Shown here piece after piece: positions 33,972 to 43,042 of a stretch of DNA of 64,000 nt; positions within the stretch are counted from its first letter, which is position 1; every line of letters begins with the position of its first letter. The translations under genes were made by a program, and so were the position numbers. The notes below the pieces were generated by a model, which was not told where the DNA came from, did not search any database, and saw only the letters and a list, made by a program, of their open reading frames with translations. The DNA is from Bacteriovoracaceae bacterium UBA6153 (GTDB taxonomy: Bacteria > Bdellovibrionota > Bacteriovoracia > Bacteriovoracales > Bacteriovoracaceae), in assembly GCA_002428265.1 (NCBI GenBank), contig DIUR01000018.1, forward strand, positions 62,001 through 126,000. Reading direction: 5' to 3'.

Positions 33972-36556
33972 ATCATATACCCGTATTCGAACGGATGAGC
34001 TAAGAACTCATCGTGTCCGTACACTCTAAAGCGAAGTTTTTTAGTTTTCGCATCCTGAGAGTTAAATTTTAATTCAAAGTGACCAACACCATCTTCAAGC
34101 GGCCCTTTAAGACTGAACTTTTGAGTTTCAATCTTATCTGATTTTGAACTCGCAATAACAGCTTCAATCACCATTGTCTCTGGCCTAATATCTCCTAGGT
34201 ATAATCCCAGGTGAATATGGGCCTGTGCCGTTTCAAATGGTCTGCCCGGAAGAGTGTGCTCAGCTGGGTATTCCACGTGGTGAAGCGGACTCTTGAAGCT
34301 CTTATCATAGTTAGATGGAACTTCTGCATGGTTGCCATCAAAGTGAACGTAAGAGAAATAAATCGTCTTCCAGTTCATTTTGAAATAGCGGCGGTTATCA
34401 ACATACGTTTTGATCAAGTCAGGATTTTTTTCGAATTTTTCACCGTACTTTATAGCTTCGCTATAAAACTTCGTCATATAGTCCTGAACCATACGATGAG
34501 TTGAGTAACGAGAGATATTTGTAATGAATGAAACTTTTGTTTTTTCAATCCACGCTGCACTTGATCCATTCTCTCCTTTATTTTTATCAGCATAATAAAG
34601 TGGAAGTATCGTCTGCTCTAGCGTGTTGTAGAAATCCTGAGCATCTTCTAAGTCCTGAACGTCATCGTTCGGGAAGTCTTTTTCTTCTCCGATCGCCCAG
34701 CCGTTATTGCCATCGAAAGCTTCTCTCCACCATCCATCAAGGACAGAGAAGTTTAGACCAAAGTTTATAGGTACTTTTTGTCCAGATGTCCCTGATGCTT
34801 CCATCGGGCGTCTTGGATTATTCAGCCACACATCAGATCCTGAAACCATGTGACGAGAAATATTCATGTCGTAGTTTTCAAGGATAATAATTTTTCCTTT
34901 GAACTGAGGCATGCGAGAGAATTTATAAATATCCTGAATGTATTTTTGTCCTGGAACATCTTGCGGGTGAGCTTTACCAGAAAAGACAAAAGCAACCGGA
35001 CGATCTGGATTGTTTACCAGCGCTTCAAGCTTCTTCATATCTTTAAAGATTAAAGTCGCACGTTTATAAGTTGCAAAACGTCTTGCAAACCCAATCACTA
35101 ACGTTTTGTCATCAAGGTAGTTATCAACTGCATCGATTTCTGATTGAGGTTCATTGTTCGCTGCCAGCTGTTTTTTCAAGTGCGAGCGGACAAGCTTAAT
35201 CATGCTCGACTTAAGATTAATTTTAGCAGCTCTGATTTCTGTATTAGAAACATCTCCTACCTTTTTCCAGAAATCGTGATTGGCAAGCTCATCCTCCCAG
35301 CCTGATCCAATCGTCTTGTTTAAAAGATTTTTTGTCTCTAAGGCCATCCACGTCTGAACGTGAACACCATTAGTAATGTAGGACATCGGGTTTTGCACTT
35401 CAGGAACATTAGGCCATGATTCACGCCACATCTTCTGCGCGATCTTTCCATGAAGCTCACTTACTCCGTTAAAGAAGCTCGCAACATTAATGGCAAAAAC
35501 AGTAAGACTGAAAAACTTATAATCACTTTTTTCTGGAACAAGTCCCAGCTCAACAAAACGTCTCCAAGAAATATCAAATCCCTTGATCATTTTGTAGAAA
35601 TACTTGTGCATCAATGGAAGACTAAAAGCTTCGTTACCTGCTGGAACCGGAGTGTGAGTTGTGAATAGACAGTTAGCGGCACACACAACACGCGCTTCTT
35701 CAAAGTTAAGCTTCTTTTCTTTCATCGTGTTTTTAATACGCTCTAATTGAAAAAATCCACTGTGACCTTCATTCATGTGGAATGCCGTCGGCTCGATGTT
35801 TAATGCTTTTAATAATTTTACACCACCGATACCAAGAATAATTTCTTGAGAGATTCTCATCTCTCTGTCACCACCGTATAATTTTGCAGTAAGGAGTCTA
35901 TCCGATTCTGAGTTATCTGGATGGTTTGAACAAAGAAGATACAATTCACTTGTTCCAACCATTGCTTTAAAGGCCTGAACTTTAATCGTTCTGTCGGCAA
36001 GCTCAAGTGGGAATACGATCTGAGCGCCTTTAGCGTCAACAACCTTCGTCAAAGATAAATTTTCCGGATCAAATTTTCCGTATAGATCTAATTGACGCCC
36101 TTCTTCATTAATTCTTTGAGTAAAGTATCCGTTTGAATAGAAGAGTCCCACGAAAACTAAAGGAATACCAAGATCAGAAGCAGACTTAACATGATCTCCT
36201 GAAAGAACACCAAGACCACCTGAATAAATAGGAAGTGCTTCGTGAATCCCGTATTCAGCACTGAAGTAAGCGATTGGGCCTTTTGTTTGCGGGTAAGTTT
36301 TTGCAAACCAAGTCGTGCCCTTTTCGCGTCTATTTAAATAAGTCTGAAGTTCACTGTGAAGGTCCTCGACTCTTTTTTGAAGGTCAGCATTTAAAAGCTT
36401 CTCACCTAAGTCTTTTGTATTTTTTAAAACCGCTACCGGGTTTCTTGTTTCATCCCATACATCTTTGTTGATAGATGAAAATAAGTTCCAGACATTCTGG
36501 TTCCAGCTCCACCAGTAGTTGTAGGCCATGTCATTTAATTGTTTTTCAGTACTCAT
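33962..36556 (-). CDS. glgP: Alpha-glucan phosphorylase
   Basis: An 864-residue GT35 phosphorylase of the form with the shorter N-terminal region: FSAEYGIHEALPIYSGGLGVLSGDH near residue 95, AFHMNEGHSGF, VIGFARRFATYKRATL and the PLP-lysine segment EASGTSGQKVPINFGLN near residue 600. The last ~130 residues resemble the beta-rich tail of bacterial forms. It releases glucose-1-phosphate from maltodextrin or glycogen. Coupled to malQ by a 10-nt overlap; 29 bp separates it from the secreted GH13 gene upstream. Confidence 0.95.
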   Translation of the reverse strand: MSTEKQLNDMAYNYWWSWNQNVWNLFSSINKDVWDETRNPVAVLKNTKDLGEKLLNADLQKRVEDLHSELQTYLNRREKGTTWFAKTYPQTKGPIAYFSAEYGIHEALPIYSGGLGVLSGDHVKSASDLGIPLVFVGLFYSNGYFTQRINEEGRQLDLYGKFDPENLSLTKVVDAKGAQIVFPLELADRTIKVQAFKAMVGTSELYLLCSNHPDNSESDRLLTAKLYGGDREMRISQEIILGIGGVKLLKALNIEPTAFHMNEGHSGFFQLERIKNTMKEKKLNFEEARVVCAANCLFTTHTPVPAGNEAFSLPLMHKYFYKMIKGFDISWRRFVELGLVPEKSDYKFFSLTVFAINVASFFNGVSELHGKIAQKMWRESWPNVPEVQNPMSYITNGVHVQTWMALETKNLLNKTIGSGWEDELANHDFWKKVGDVSNTEIRAAKINLKSSMIKLVRSHLKKQLAANNEPQSEIDAVDNYLDDKTLVIGFARRFATYKRATLIFKDMKKLEALVNNPDRPVAFVFSGKAHPQDVPGQKYIQDIYKFSRMPQFKGKIIILENYDMNISRHMVSGSDVWLNNPRRPMEASGTSGQKVPINFGLNFSVLDGWWREAFDGNNGWAIGEEKDFPNDDVQDLEDAQDFYNTLEQTILPLYYADKNKGENGSSAAWIEKTKVSFITNISRYSTHRMVQDYMTKFYSEAIKYGEKFEKNPDLIKTYVDNRRYFKMNWKTIYFSYVHFDGNHAEVPSNYDKSFKSPLHHVEYPAEHTLPGRPFETAQAHIHLGLYLGDIRPETMVIEAVIASSKSDKIETQKFSLKGPLEDGVGHFELKFNSQDAKTKKLRFRVYGHDEFLAHPFEYGYMMWY

Positions 36557-36585
36557 AATCGTGGTCTCACTTTTATAAAGATTGG

Positions 36586-39435
36586 TTAAATTTTTTCTAA
36601 ACTATAAGCGTAACTTCTAATGTTAAATTTAAATAAATACTTTCCGGCACTCACTGTCGCTTTCAAGTTAGACGAGTTAGGAATATACGTAAGAAAATCT
36701 TGATTATTAGCTTTCAAGACTTTTGAATCATAACTCTTTCCTAAATCAATTTCCCAGTTTTTTGTTCCAAGTTTAAACTCAACCGGGCCTGCTTTTGTAA
36801 AAGTTACGACCGCTCTCATCTCGTCAATGTTTGCAGGATTCATCGAGAGCTCATTCGAGCTTACAGCTTGCCAGTTGTTGGCATTAGTCCTGAAATAGAG
36901 GGGCTTCGCAACTTTAGGAGTATTCCCTGCTTTAAAGATATAAAATGCCGGGCCTTTAAGTCTCAAGAGATTTTTTCTGCCACCAAGATTGGTGATGATA
37001 TTCTGGTAAGTTTCATCATCGCCACCAAAACGTTTATCAGAAGAGTTTATGATCTCTGTCCACCACGTTTTATTTGATCCCGGAAAATCTACCCATGCTC
37101 CACCATTATCAATATTGAAGTTACCCACAACAAAATAATGAGCAGTCGATGTTTTTAACTCATACGAAAATGTCTTGTTGTAATTATCAACTTTAACATT
37201 CTGAGCGTCCTGGTTATTGATTTCAGGATTTTCTTTTTTAAACTGAATCATTTCCTTGAAAAAAGTCTTGTGACCTCTAAAGAGTGCTGCGTCCGCTTCA
37301 GTTGCGAAGTTTAGAAAAGGACTAGCTTTCCCTTCTGCCAGGTCATGATAATACCAAGGGACTCTGTGAGAGCGAACATACTTGTTGATATTGACGTTCT
37401 TACTTGGAAAACGATTTCCCCTTTGAGCATCAACATAATCCCATTCATTTTGGATGTTCAGGTCCTGAGCAAACTCTTCACCTTGGTAGAAAAGAACTCC
37501 ACCTGGTTTTGTAAAAAGGATTCCGTATGAAAGCCTTGTCGCTGCATGAGTGAATTGGTTGTGAATGGTTCTGAATGGAATGCGCAAGTCTCCTGACTCT
37601 TCCATCGGATTAACACGAAAAAAAACATTAGAGTCTTCACGCTCTTCACTTCTATAACCAGAAACGATTCTGATCATCGGATCTTTATTTCCAATAAAGT
37701 CATGGCTTCCAAGATAGTTCACTGTTCTTTGTGGATGGCCGAAATGGTACCAAACTCCCGGCGACATTGGGTGATCAGAATATCCATTCATTGAATTTGC
37801 TAAATGAGTAAGATCAACCGTGCGGTTGTCTTCTCTATAGTGATTAAACTCTAATTCAAAAAAATTTTTGAACCTATCGTTCCACTGAGAATCAAACCCT
37901 AATCCATTTTCCGCAATCGGATACGTTACCCATACATCATTAGGAAGCTGCTCTGCTGAATTATAAAAGTGAGGAGAATTGGCCTTAATTAAATAAGTAA
38001 GTTCTTGAAGAAAACGATACCCACCTTTCGTGCCGTTAAAAATAGAATCTGTCATATCAAAACGGAAACCATCGAGGTGATACTCTGTGATTAAGTGTAA
38101 TAGAGAATCAGTAATCCACTTTCTCACCCACACACTTTCAAAACGAGGCTTAGGCCCCCAAGCAGTATCGCCACCGTAAAACTTTGATGTATTGGTTGTT
38201 TCGTTAATGGGCTCTCTTAAAAGATTGTTATTCACATGATTGATGACAACATCAAAGATCACTCTCATACGAGCACCATGAAGCGAGTCTACTAACTTCT
38301 TCATGTCAGCTTTTGTTCCCAGAGTATTCTCCAGAATAATCAGTGAATCAAGAGCATATCCCCATGAAGCATTGAATCTGTTTTCATGAACCGGAAGAAG
38401 CTCGACAGCGTTCACTCCCAGGTCACTTAGATAAGGAATTTTTGGAATAATATCGAGAAATTTTCCCTGCACATAAGCGCCGTTAATCTCTTTTGGATTA
38501 AATGTTAAAGGCCATAGCTGATAGATGATCCAATTGTTGTAATCTTCGACCGACATGCCAGCAAGACCATTGTCGTTTTTCCAATTGTAGTCATTGTCTT
38601 TTGCAATCACACCACGAGGATTGATGTATCCATTGTAGCGTCCACCTTTGTCATCATAAACAAGCTCGCGGGCCATTGGATCAATTTTTATCTCACTAAA
38701 AGTTTCGAAGTTTGCCACTTCTAGTTTTTCATAAACACCATTTTTAACAAATTGATAATGGTACTTATCTTTAAGTGCTGCCGTTTTTAAATAGGCATAA
38801 TGAAATCTTCTTTCATCATTTAGTGGAAAATCAGAGTGAAGCTTAATTGGTTTATCATTATTTAAAAATAAATGAACCTCATCTGATAAAGGCTCCCAGA
38901 TCTTAAAATAAATCCCACCACCGATAACTGGAGTTGCACCAAATGAACCTAAATCTATCCAGGCATCAATGGCATTATTTTGAGTCAGTCTATAGAGAGG
39001 AATAAGTGAGTTAGTAATACCTTTAAAAAAATATGGTGATCCTGAATTGATATCTTGAATTTGTAAAACGTACTTAAGGCCATTGATAGTGATGAGATTT
39101 CTAATTTCAACTTCGTACCAGCAGTAATCCTGAGGATCAAGGCCGTAAATTTTGGGGATGGCCGTACCTGCGAGTGTCTTGAACGAGGCCTGAGTGTTAA
39201 ATTTGTTTTTTGTTTGATCTTTTAAAACGATGCTTATTTTTGAAATCTGCTGGCATGATTCTGCATTGACTCTCATCACCTGCTTGAAACCATCGGGGTA
39301 AAGGGTCAAATAATTTGAGCTATCATCCGTATAAAATGTTTGAGTCCAATCATCTTTAAATGGTGTACGCCCCATCGCACTTACACTAAAAACCAGACAC
39401 ATCAAAAAGCATAAAAATTTACAGTGAAATTTCAT
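36586..39435 (-). CDS. Secreted GH13-family alpha-glucanase (amylase/pullulanase-like) with accessory beta domains
   Basis: A 949-residue exported enzyme (signal peptide MKFHCKFLCFLMCLVFSVSA). Residues ~20-160 are a beta-rich N-terminal domain, ~165-255 an E-set/CBM48-like module (GGIYFKIWEPLSDEVHLFL), ~300-760 the GH13 barrel with VIFDVVINH (~392-400), nucleophile D460 in GFRFD, acid E495 in YNSAEQLP and LGSHDFIGNKD. The last ~100 residues form another beta-sandwich, possibly starch binding. CBM48 with GH13 is seen in debranching and branching enzymes, so pullulanase-type or alpha-amylase action outside the inner membrane is likely. It lies inside the maltodextrin operon. Confidence 0.88.
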   Translation of the reverse strand: MKFHCKFLCFLMCLVFSVSAMGRTPFKDDWTQTFYTDDSSNYLTLYPDGFKQVMRVNAESCQQISKISIVLKDQTKNKFNTQASFKTLAGTAIPKIYGLDPQDYCWYEVEIRNLITINGLKYVLQIQDINSGSPYFFKGITNSLIPLYRLTQNNAIDAWIDLGSFGATPVIGGGIYFKIWEPLSDEVHLFLNNDKPIKLHSDFPLNDERRFHYAYLKTAALKDKYHYQFVKNGVYEKLEVANFETFSEIKIDPMARELVYDDKGGRYNGYINPRGVIAKDNDYNWKNDNGLAGMSVEDYNNWIIYQLWPLTFNPKEINGAYVQGKFLDIIPKIPYLSDLGVNAVELLPVHENRFNASWGYALDSLIILENTLGTKADMKKLVDSLHGARMRVIFDVVINHVNNNLLREPINETTNTSKFYGGDTAWGPKPRFESVWVRKWITDSLLHLITEYHLDGFRFDMTDSIFNGTKGGYRFLQELTYLIKANSPHFYNSAEQLPNDVWVTYPIAENGLGFDSQWNDRFKNFFELEFNHYREDNRTVDLTHLANSMNGYSDHPMSPGVWYHFGHPQRTVNYLGSHDFIGNKDPMIRIVSGYRSEEREDSNVFFRVNPMEESGDLRIPFRTIHNQFTHAATRLSYGILFTKPGGVLFYQGEEFAQDLNIQNEWDYVDAQRGNRFPSKNVNINKYVRSHRVPWYYHDLAEGKASPFLNFATEADAALFRGHKTFFKEMIQFKKENPEINNQDAQNVKVDNYNKTFSYELKTSTAHYFVVGNFNIDNGGAWVDFPGSNKTWWTEIINSSDKRFGGDDETYQNIITNLGGRKNLLRLKGPAFYIFKAGNTPKVAKPLYFRTNANNWQAVSSNELSMNPANIDEMRAVVTFTKAGPVEFKLGTKNWEIDLGKSYDSKVLKANNQDFLTYIPNSSNLKATVSAGKYLFKFNIRSYAYSLEKI

Positions 39436-39445
39436 AGGCCCATTC

Positions 39446-39470
39446 TCAAAAAAGGTAATAAAAGTACCTT
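39446..39470 (-). terminator. Candidate attenuator/terminator between malE and the GH13 gene
   Basis: On the minus strand AAGGTA (39470-39465) and TACCTT (39457-39452) form a 6-bp stem with a 7-nt loop, followed by TTTTTTG. It lies in the 103-bp gap after malE. A partial terminator there would make binding protein more abundant than the downstream products, as is usual for such operons. The stem is short and AT-rich. Confidence 0.45.
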
Positions 39471-39471
39471 C

Positions 39472-39530
39472 TTATACGATTAGGGACACCCTTTGAAAAT
39501 CATTTATAGAGATACCTTAATATCGTATAA
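39472..39530. repeat. 9-bp inverted repeat TTATACGAT in the malE-GH13 gap
   Basis: TTATACGAT (39472-39480) and ATCGTATAA (39522-39530) are perfect inverted copies 41 bp apart. Each is preceded on the plus strand by TACCTT (39465 and 39513), giving a repeated block TACCTTnnTAT. The spacing would suit a looped or two-site operator, or the gap may hold an internal promoter. Confidence 0.35.
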
Positions 39531-39538
39531 TGAATGAC

Positions 39539-40711
39539 CTATTTGATTTGGTTAACCACTAGATTTAAGGCCTTTTTTGCATCCATTTTTTGCTCAAGTG
39601 CCAGGCTTAAGGCCTTGCCCATTGCCGTCCAAACCGAGCCCATTTGAGGAATATTGGGCATAGCAACACCATTTTCAGCACTTTTTCTTAAAATAGTAAC
39701 CTGGGGATGAATAGCAGAAAGCTCATCCAAAACATCAATTCTGGCCGGTGCGCGGTTGTCGAATTTATAAAAAGTCGCTCCCCCTGATTTTGAAAGCAGG
39801 TATTTTTCTGTAAACTCAATAGCACGAAGTTTATTTTTACTTGATCGCCTGATCATAAATCCATGAACACCAACAAATGGTTTTGACGTTTTATTTTTAA
39901 AAGTTGGAAGAACGGCCATTGCATAATTCACCTTACTTTCATTTAAATCTTTAATGGCCCATGGCCCATCAATCATGAAGGCAAGTTTATTAGATTTGAA
40001 ATTTTCAAAAGCAATTCCTCTATCTGTTGAAGTAGGAATAAGTCCTTTGGCATTTAAACTCTGAAGAAAGCTCAGGCCATCAACAAAGCCCTGGTGATTG
40101 ATGCCGATATCTTTTGGGTTGAGACCATTTTTATCTTCACCAAAAATATATCCTCCACTCGCGTTCAATATCGGTAACGAAAAGAAGAATGTCTTGAAGT
40201 CGTAAAGAAAGCCGTACATTTTTTTGGCTGGATTATTTATTTTCAAGGCCAAACTTTCAAGCTCTTCAAAACTCTCCGGAGCTTTTTTCACCAAATCTTT
40301 ATTATAAAACAAGGCCAATGACTCTACTGCATACGGGTATCCATAAAGACGGCCCTTATACTTAAAGGCCTTGAGAGAAACTGGAAGAAAATTCTCCGTT
40401 AAAAATGGAAGTTCATCCAATGGCTCAATGAGGCCTGATTGAGCAAGCTCTCCACTTACATCATTGGCCCATAATAAAATATCAGGTCCTTTTCCAGTTA
40501 ACGCCGCTGTTTTAAAAAGTGAAGTCAGGTCTTTATTTAAAACCTCTACGACGACTTTTTCTTTATAGGTTTTTTCGAAATCGCCTTTAATTTCATTGAT
40601 TGCTTTGGCAGCTCCTTCATTGGAAGTCCAGATGAGCACTTCTGCAGAAGCTAAATTGATTGTACACAATAATGCTAAGACAGAACTAAGAATGAAGTTT
40701 TTCACTGGCAT
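39539..40711 (-). CDS. malE: Periplasmic maltodextrin-binding protein MalE
   Basis: A 390-residue exported solute-binding protein with signal peptide MPVKNFILSSVLALLCTINLASA; no lipobox cysteine, so soluble in the periplasm. Features of the maltose-binding family: ILLWANDVSGELAQSGLIEPL, YGYPYAVESLALFYNKDLV, KLAFMIDGPWAI and a C-terminal NIPQMGSVWTAMGKALSLAL helix. It delivers maltodextrins to MalFGK. The start overlaps the ROK kinase stop by 26 nt. Its place at the head of the operon supports the assignment. Confidence 0.94.
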   Translation of the reverse strand: MPVKNFILSSVLALLCTINLASAEVLIWTSNEGAAKAINEIKGDFEKTYKEKVVVEVLNKDLTSLFKTAALTGKGPDILLWANDVSGELAQSGLIEPLDELPFLTENFLPVSLKAFKYKGRLYGYPYAVESLALFYNKDLVKKAPESFEELESLALKINNPAKKMYGFLYDFKTFFFSLPILNASGGYIFGEDKNGLNPKDIGINHQGFVDGLSFLQSLNAKGLIPTSTDRGIAFENFKSNKLAFMIDGPWAIKDLNESKVNYAMAVLPTFKNKTSKPFVGVHGFMIRRSSKNKLRAIEFTEKYLLSKSGGATFYKFDNRAPARIDVLDELSAIHPQVTILRKSAENGVAMPNIPQMGSVWTAMGKALSLALEQKMDAKKALNLVVNQIK

Positions 40712-41627
40712 AAATCATAGCTCCAAATAAACCGGAGCTGTCGCCCAGGTGATTTATGTAAATTTCAGGACAGTATTCTTTTGAAAGAAAAATATTTTCT
40801 TCTAAATCTGTTTTTAAATCTTCAAATAAAATTCCCTGACCCGAGAGTCCCCCGCCAAAAACAAAATAGTGAGGATTAAAAAGATTATTGATGATACTTA
40901 AAAATTGAACCAGGTCTAGCCTGTAATCAATCATGAACTGAAGCACATCAGAATTTCCTTGAGCAGCTAGCTCTAAGAGCACAGTGGAGTCCATGGTCTT
41001 ATTAATCGCCGTACCTGAAAGATATGTTTCAGCACATCCTTGTTGCCCACAGTAACATTTGTTACCTCCGGCATGAAGAACGATGTGACCAACTTCAAGA
41101 GCTGATCCATTGGCGCCACTTAGAATTTTTCCTTTAGTAACGAATCCACCACCAACACCTGTTCCAAGAGTGATTCCGACAACAACTTGATCCTCGAAAG
41201 GAACATTTTTATATTTTGAGTAATGCAAACCTGCTCCACCCCAAGCTTCGGCCAGAGTAAAAAGGTTAGCATCGTTTTGAGCGACAATAGGAGTATTCGT
41301 TTTAAGTTTTTCTCTTAATGTTGCAATCAAGTCAAAACCCACCAGAAATCTAGTATTGCCGTTTAACATGATACAAGTTTTTGGATCAAGTGTACCAGGA
41401 AGCCCAAGACCGATGGCCTTTAAATCTTCCATTTTAATTTGAGCAGTCGTTAATAAATCGTGAATGAGATCGACTAGATTGATGGTAAAGGATTCAGTTT
41501 CCTGCACACATGCGATTCTTTTTTTAGATAACACTGAGATCGAATGATCTACACTGTTTAAGATTGCGATAGCACCTTCGACTTTAGTGCCGCCAACATC
41601 AAGCCCCAGATAATACTTTTTTTCCAT
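40686..41627 (-). CDS. ROK-family sugar kinase (probable glucokinase)
   Basis: A 313-residue ROK protein without a DNA-binding domain, so a kinase and not a repressor. LGLDVGGTKVEGAI (ATP site), NDANLFTLAEAWGG, GITLGTGVGGGFV, and the ROK zinc motif GHIVLHAGG followed by CYCGQQGCAETYLSG are all present. With MalQ and phosphorylase downstream, phosphorylating the released glucose is the likely job, though fructose or N-acetyl sugars are alternatives. First gene of the minus-strand operon, 39 bp after the superoxide dismutase stop. Confidence 0.9.
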   Translation of the reverse strand: MEKKYYLGLDVGGTKVEGAIAILNSVDHSISVLSKKRIACVQETESFTINLVDLIHDLLTTAQIKMEDLKAIGLGLPGTLDPKTCIMLNGNTRFLVGFDLIATLREKLKTNTPIVAQNDANLFTLAEAWGGAGLHYSKYKNVPFEDQVVVGITLGTGVGGGFVTKGKILSGANGSALEVGHIVLHAGGNKCYCGQQGCAETYLSGTAINKTMDSTVLLELAAQGNSDVLQFMIDYRLDLVQFLSIINNLFNPHYFVFGGGLSGQGILFEDLKTDLEENIFLSKEYCPEIYINHLGDSSGLFGAMIYASEKLHS

Positions 41628-41666
41628 AGAAAATTTGTACTATCCGGGAGGCTTTTTGTAAAACGA

Positions 41667-42374
41667 TTAGTGAGCTGTTACTTCTCTGTCATACTGATCA
41701 ACTTGTGCCCAGTTAACAACATTCCATACAGATTTTAGGTATTCAGCGCGCTTGTTTTGGTAACTTAAATAATAAGCATGCTCCCAAACATCGACAGTAA
41801 ACACCGGACGCCCCTTAATATTTGATACGTCCATTAATGGGTTATCTTGATTTGGAGTTGTGCCAATGGCAAGCTTGCCACTTGCATCTCTATAAAGCCA
41901 CGTCCATCCAGATCCAAATTGAGCAGCTCCTGCTTTTTCAAAAGCTTCTTTAAATTTATCAACTGAACCAAACTGCGCATCGATTTCTTTTTTTAGACGT
42001 TCAGGCATTTTTTGTTTTTCTTTATCCGCTGTTAGCACTGACCAGAAAAATGTATGGTTCCAATGTCCACCAGCATTGTTTCTGATACCTGCTTCAACAC
42101 CACTAAGTCTGCTTAAAATTCCTTGAAGATCTTTTTTGTCTTTATTTGAAGCGACTAGTTTATTTAAATTATCAACGTAGGCCTGATGATGTTTGCCGTG
42201 GTGAATTTCCATCGTCTTTTGATCAATAGTTGGGGCAAGAGCTCCTGCTGGATATGGAAGAGCTGCGAGCTCAAATGGTGGTTTTAGTTTTCCGATGTCT
42301 GCAATAGTCATTGCCTGGCCAGAAGTTGCACTAATACCAATGGCCGCTGCTGCTGCTAAAATTGTCTGATTCAT
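41667..42374 (-). CDS. Exported Fe/Mn-type superoxide dismutase
   Basis: 235 residues: an N-terminal MNQTILAAAAAIGISATSGQA that reads as a signal peptide, then the dismutase fold with metal ligands in IHHGKHHQAYV, HWNHTFFW and VDVWEHAYYL. NNAGGH and TPNQDNPLMD are closer to manganese-type than iron-type sequences. An export signal places it in the periplasm, where such enzymes protect against external superoxide; most family members are cytoplasmic. A GGAG stands before the ATG. The upstream leader has an inverted repeat. Confidence 0.92.
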   Translation of the reverse strand: MNQTILAAAAAIGISATSGQAMTIADIGKLKPPFELAALPYPAGALAPTIDQKTMEIHHGKHHQAYVDNLNKLVASNKDKKDLQGILSRLSGVEAGIRNNAGGHWNHTFFWSVLTADKEKQKMPERLKKEIDAQFGSVDKFKEAFEKAGAAQFGSGWTWLYRDASGKLAIGTTPNQDNPLMDVSNIKGRPVFTVDVWEHAYYLSYQNKRAEYLKSVWNVVNWAQVDQYDREVTAH

Positions 42375-42394
42375 ATTTTTCTCCTGTGATGTCT

Positions 42395-42421
42395 TTGCGC
42401 ACTCTAAATTTTAATGCGCAA
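42395..42421. promoter_or_regulatory. TTGCGCA inverted repeat in the superoxide dismutase leader
   Basis: TTGCGCA (42395-42401) and TGCGCAA (42415-42421) are perfect 7-bp inverted repeats with a 13-bp AT-rich spacer, 21-47 bp before the sod start. Spacing and position suit an operator for a dimeric regulator, or a leader hairpin. It matches no regulator site I can name. Confidence 0.35.
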
Positions 42422-42506
42422 GTTTATATACGCCATAACAATGCAATTTTGAATCCACAAATGTGATACATCGAGGACCATAGAATTTAGCGTGTTTGCG
42501 ATGCGC

Positions 42507-42929
42507 TTAAATATTAATAAGCGCTCTTATTGTTCCAAATAGTCCTGCGATAAGAAAGACGACGATTGGAAGAAAACTCATAAGAAATGCAACCACTCTA
42601 TTTTTATTTTGAGTGTAGGCAAAGAAATAAAGAATCCTTCCAATCAAATAGACTAAACCTAATACCGCCATCAAATACGGAGACCAATAAATTGAAGCAA
42701 GAAATATACTTGGTATAAAAAGAATAAGTAACTCTATCGTATTCATCTGCACGCGATAGTATCTTTCAAAATCAGGGTTGCCATAAATCGCCGGGGCCTT
42801 TACACCAAAGCGATCGCGGGCCTTTCCAACTATAACGACAAACGTAGCAAGCTGAATAAGAGCGAGAACAATAATCAATTGAATCCAAATCATGGAGATG
42901 TTCCTTAGTTGAGTTAAAAAATTGTACAT
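42507..42929 (-). CDS. MAPEG-family membrane protein
   Basis: A 140-residue protein with four membrane helices and the family segment FERYYRVQMNTIELLILFIP (E/R and NxxE residues that bind glutathione in MAPEG enzymes). Eukaryotic relatives are microsomal glutathione transferases; bacterial members may conjugate thiols to lipophilic compounds. There are two plausible starts, each with AAGGA at good spacing: ATG 42929 (7 nt) and ATG 42893 (8 nt). The second lies directly at the first helix, as in most relatives. Confidence 0.86.
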   Translation of the reverse strand: MYNFLTQLRNISMIWIQLIIVLALIQLATFVVIVGKARDRFGVKAPAIYGNPDFERYYRVQMNTIELLILFIPSIFLASIYWSPYLMAVLGLVYLIGRILYFFAYTQNKNRVVAFLMSFLPIVVFLIAGLFGTIRALINI

Positions 42930-42972
42930 TTAATTATCCTTAGTAATCAACTATGACTTTGCCAACGCTCAG

Positions 42973-42988
42973 TGGCATGGGGCTTGCT
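42973..42988 (+). promoter_or_regulatory. Sigma-54-type -24/-12 promoter for the small gene at 43043
   Basis: TGGCATGGGGCTTGCT fits the -24/-12 consensus TGGCACG-N4-TTGCW at 11 of 12 defined positions; the GG and GC doublets are separated by exactly 10 bases. Transcription would start near 43000, about 43 nt before the ATG. Confidence 0.6.
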
Positions 42989-43042
42989 TAATGAATAGTA
43001 AGATCTTCATCATAATGGAAGACCAATTTTGGGAGGTATTCA

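Noticed and set aside
40686..41627. ROK protein as a transcriptional repressor of the maltodextrin genes
   Set aside because: There is no N-terminal helix-turn-helix; the protein starts directly with the ATP-binding motif of kinases.
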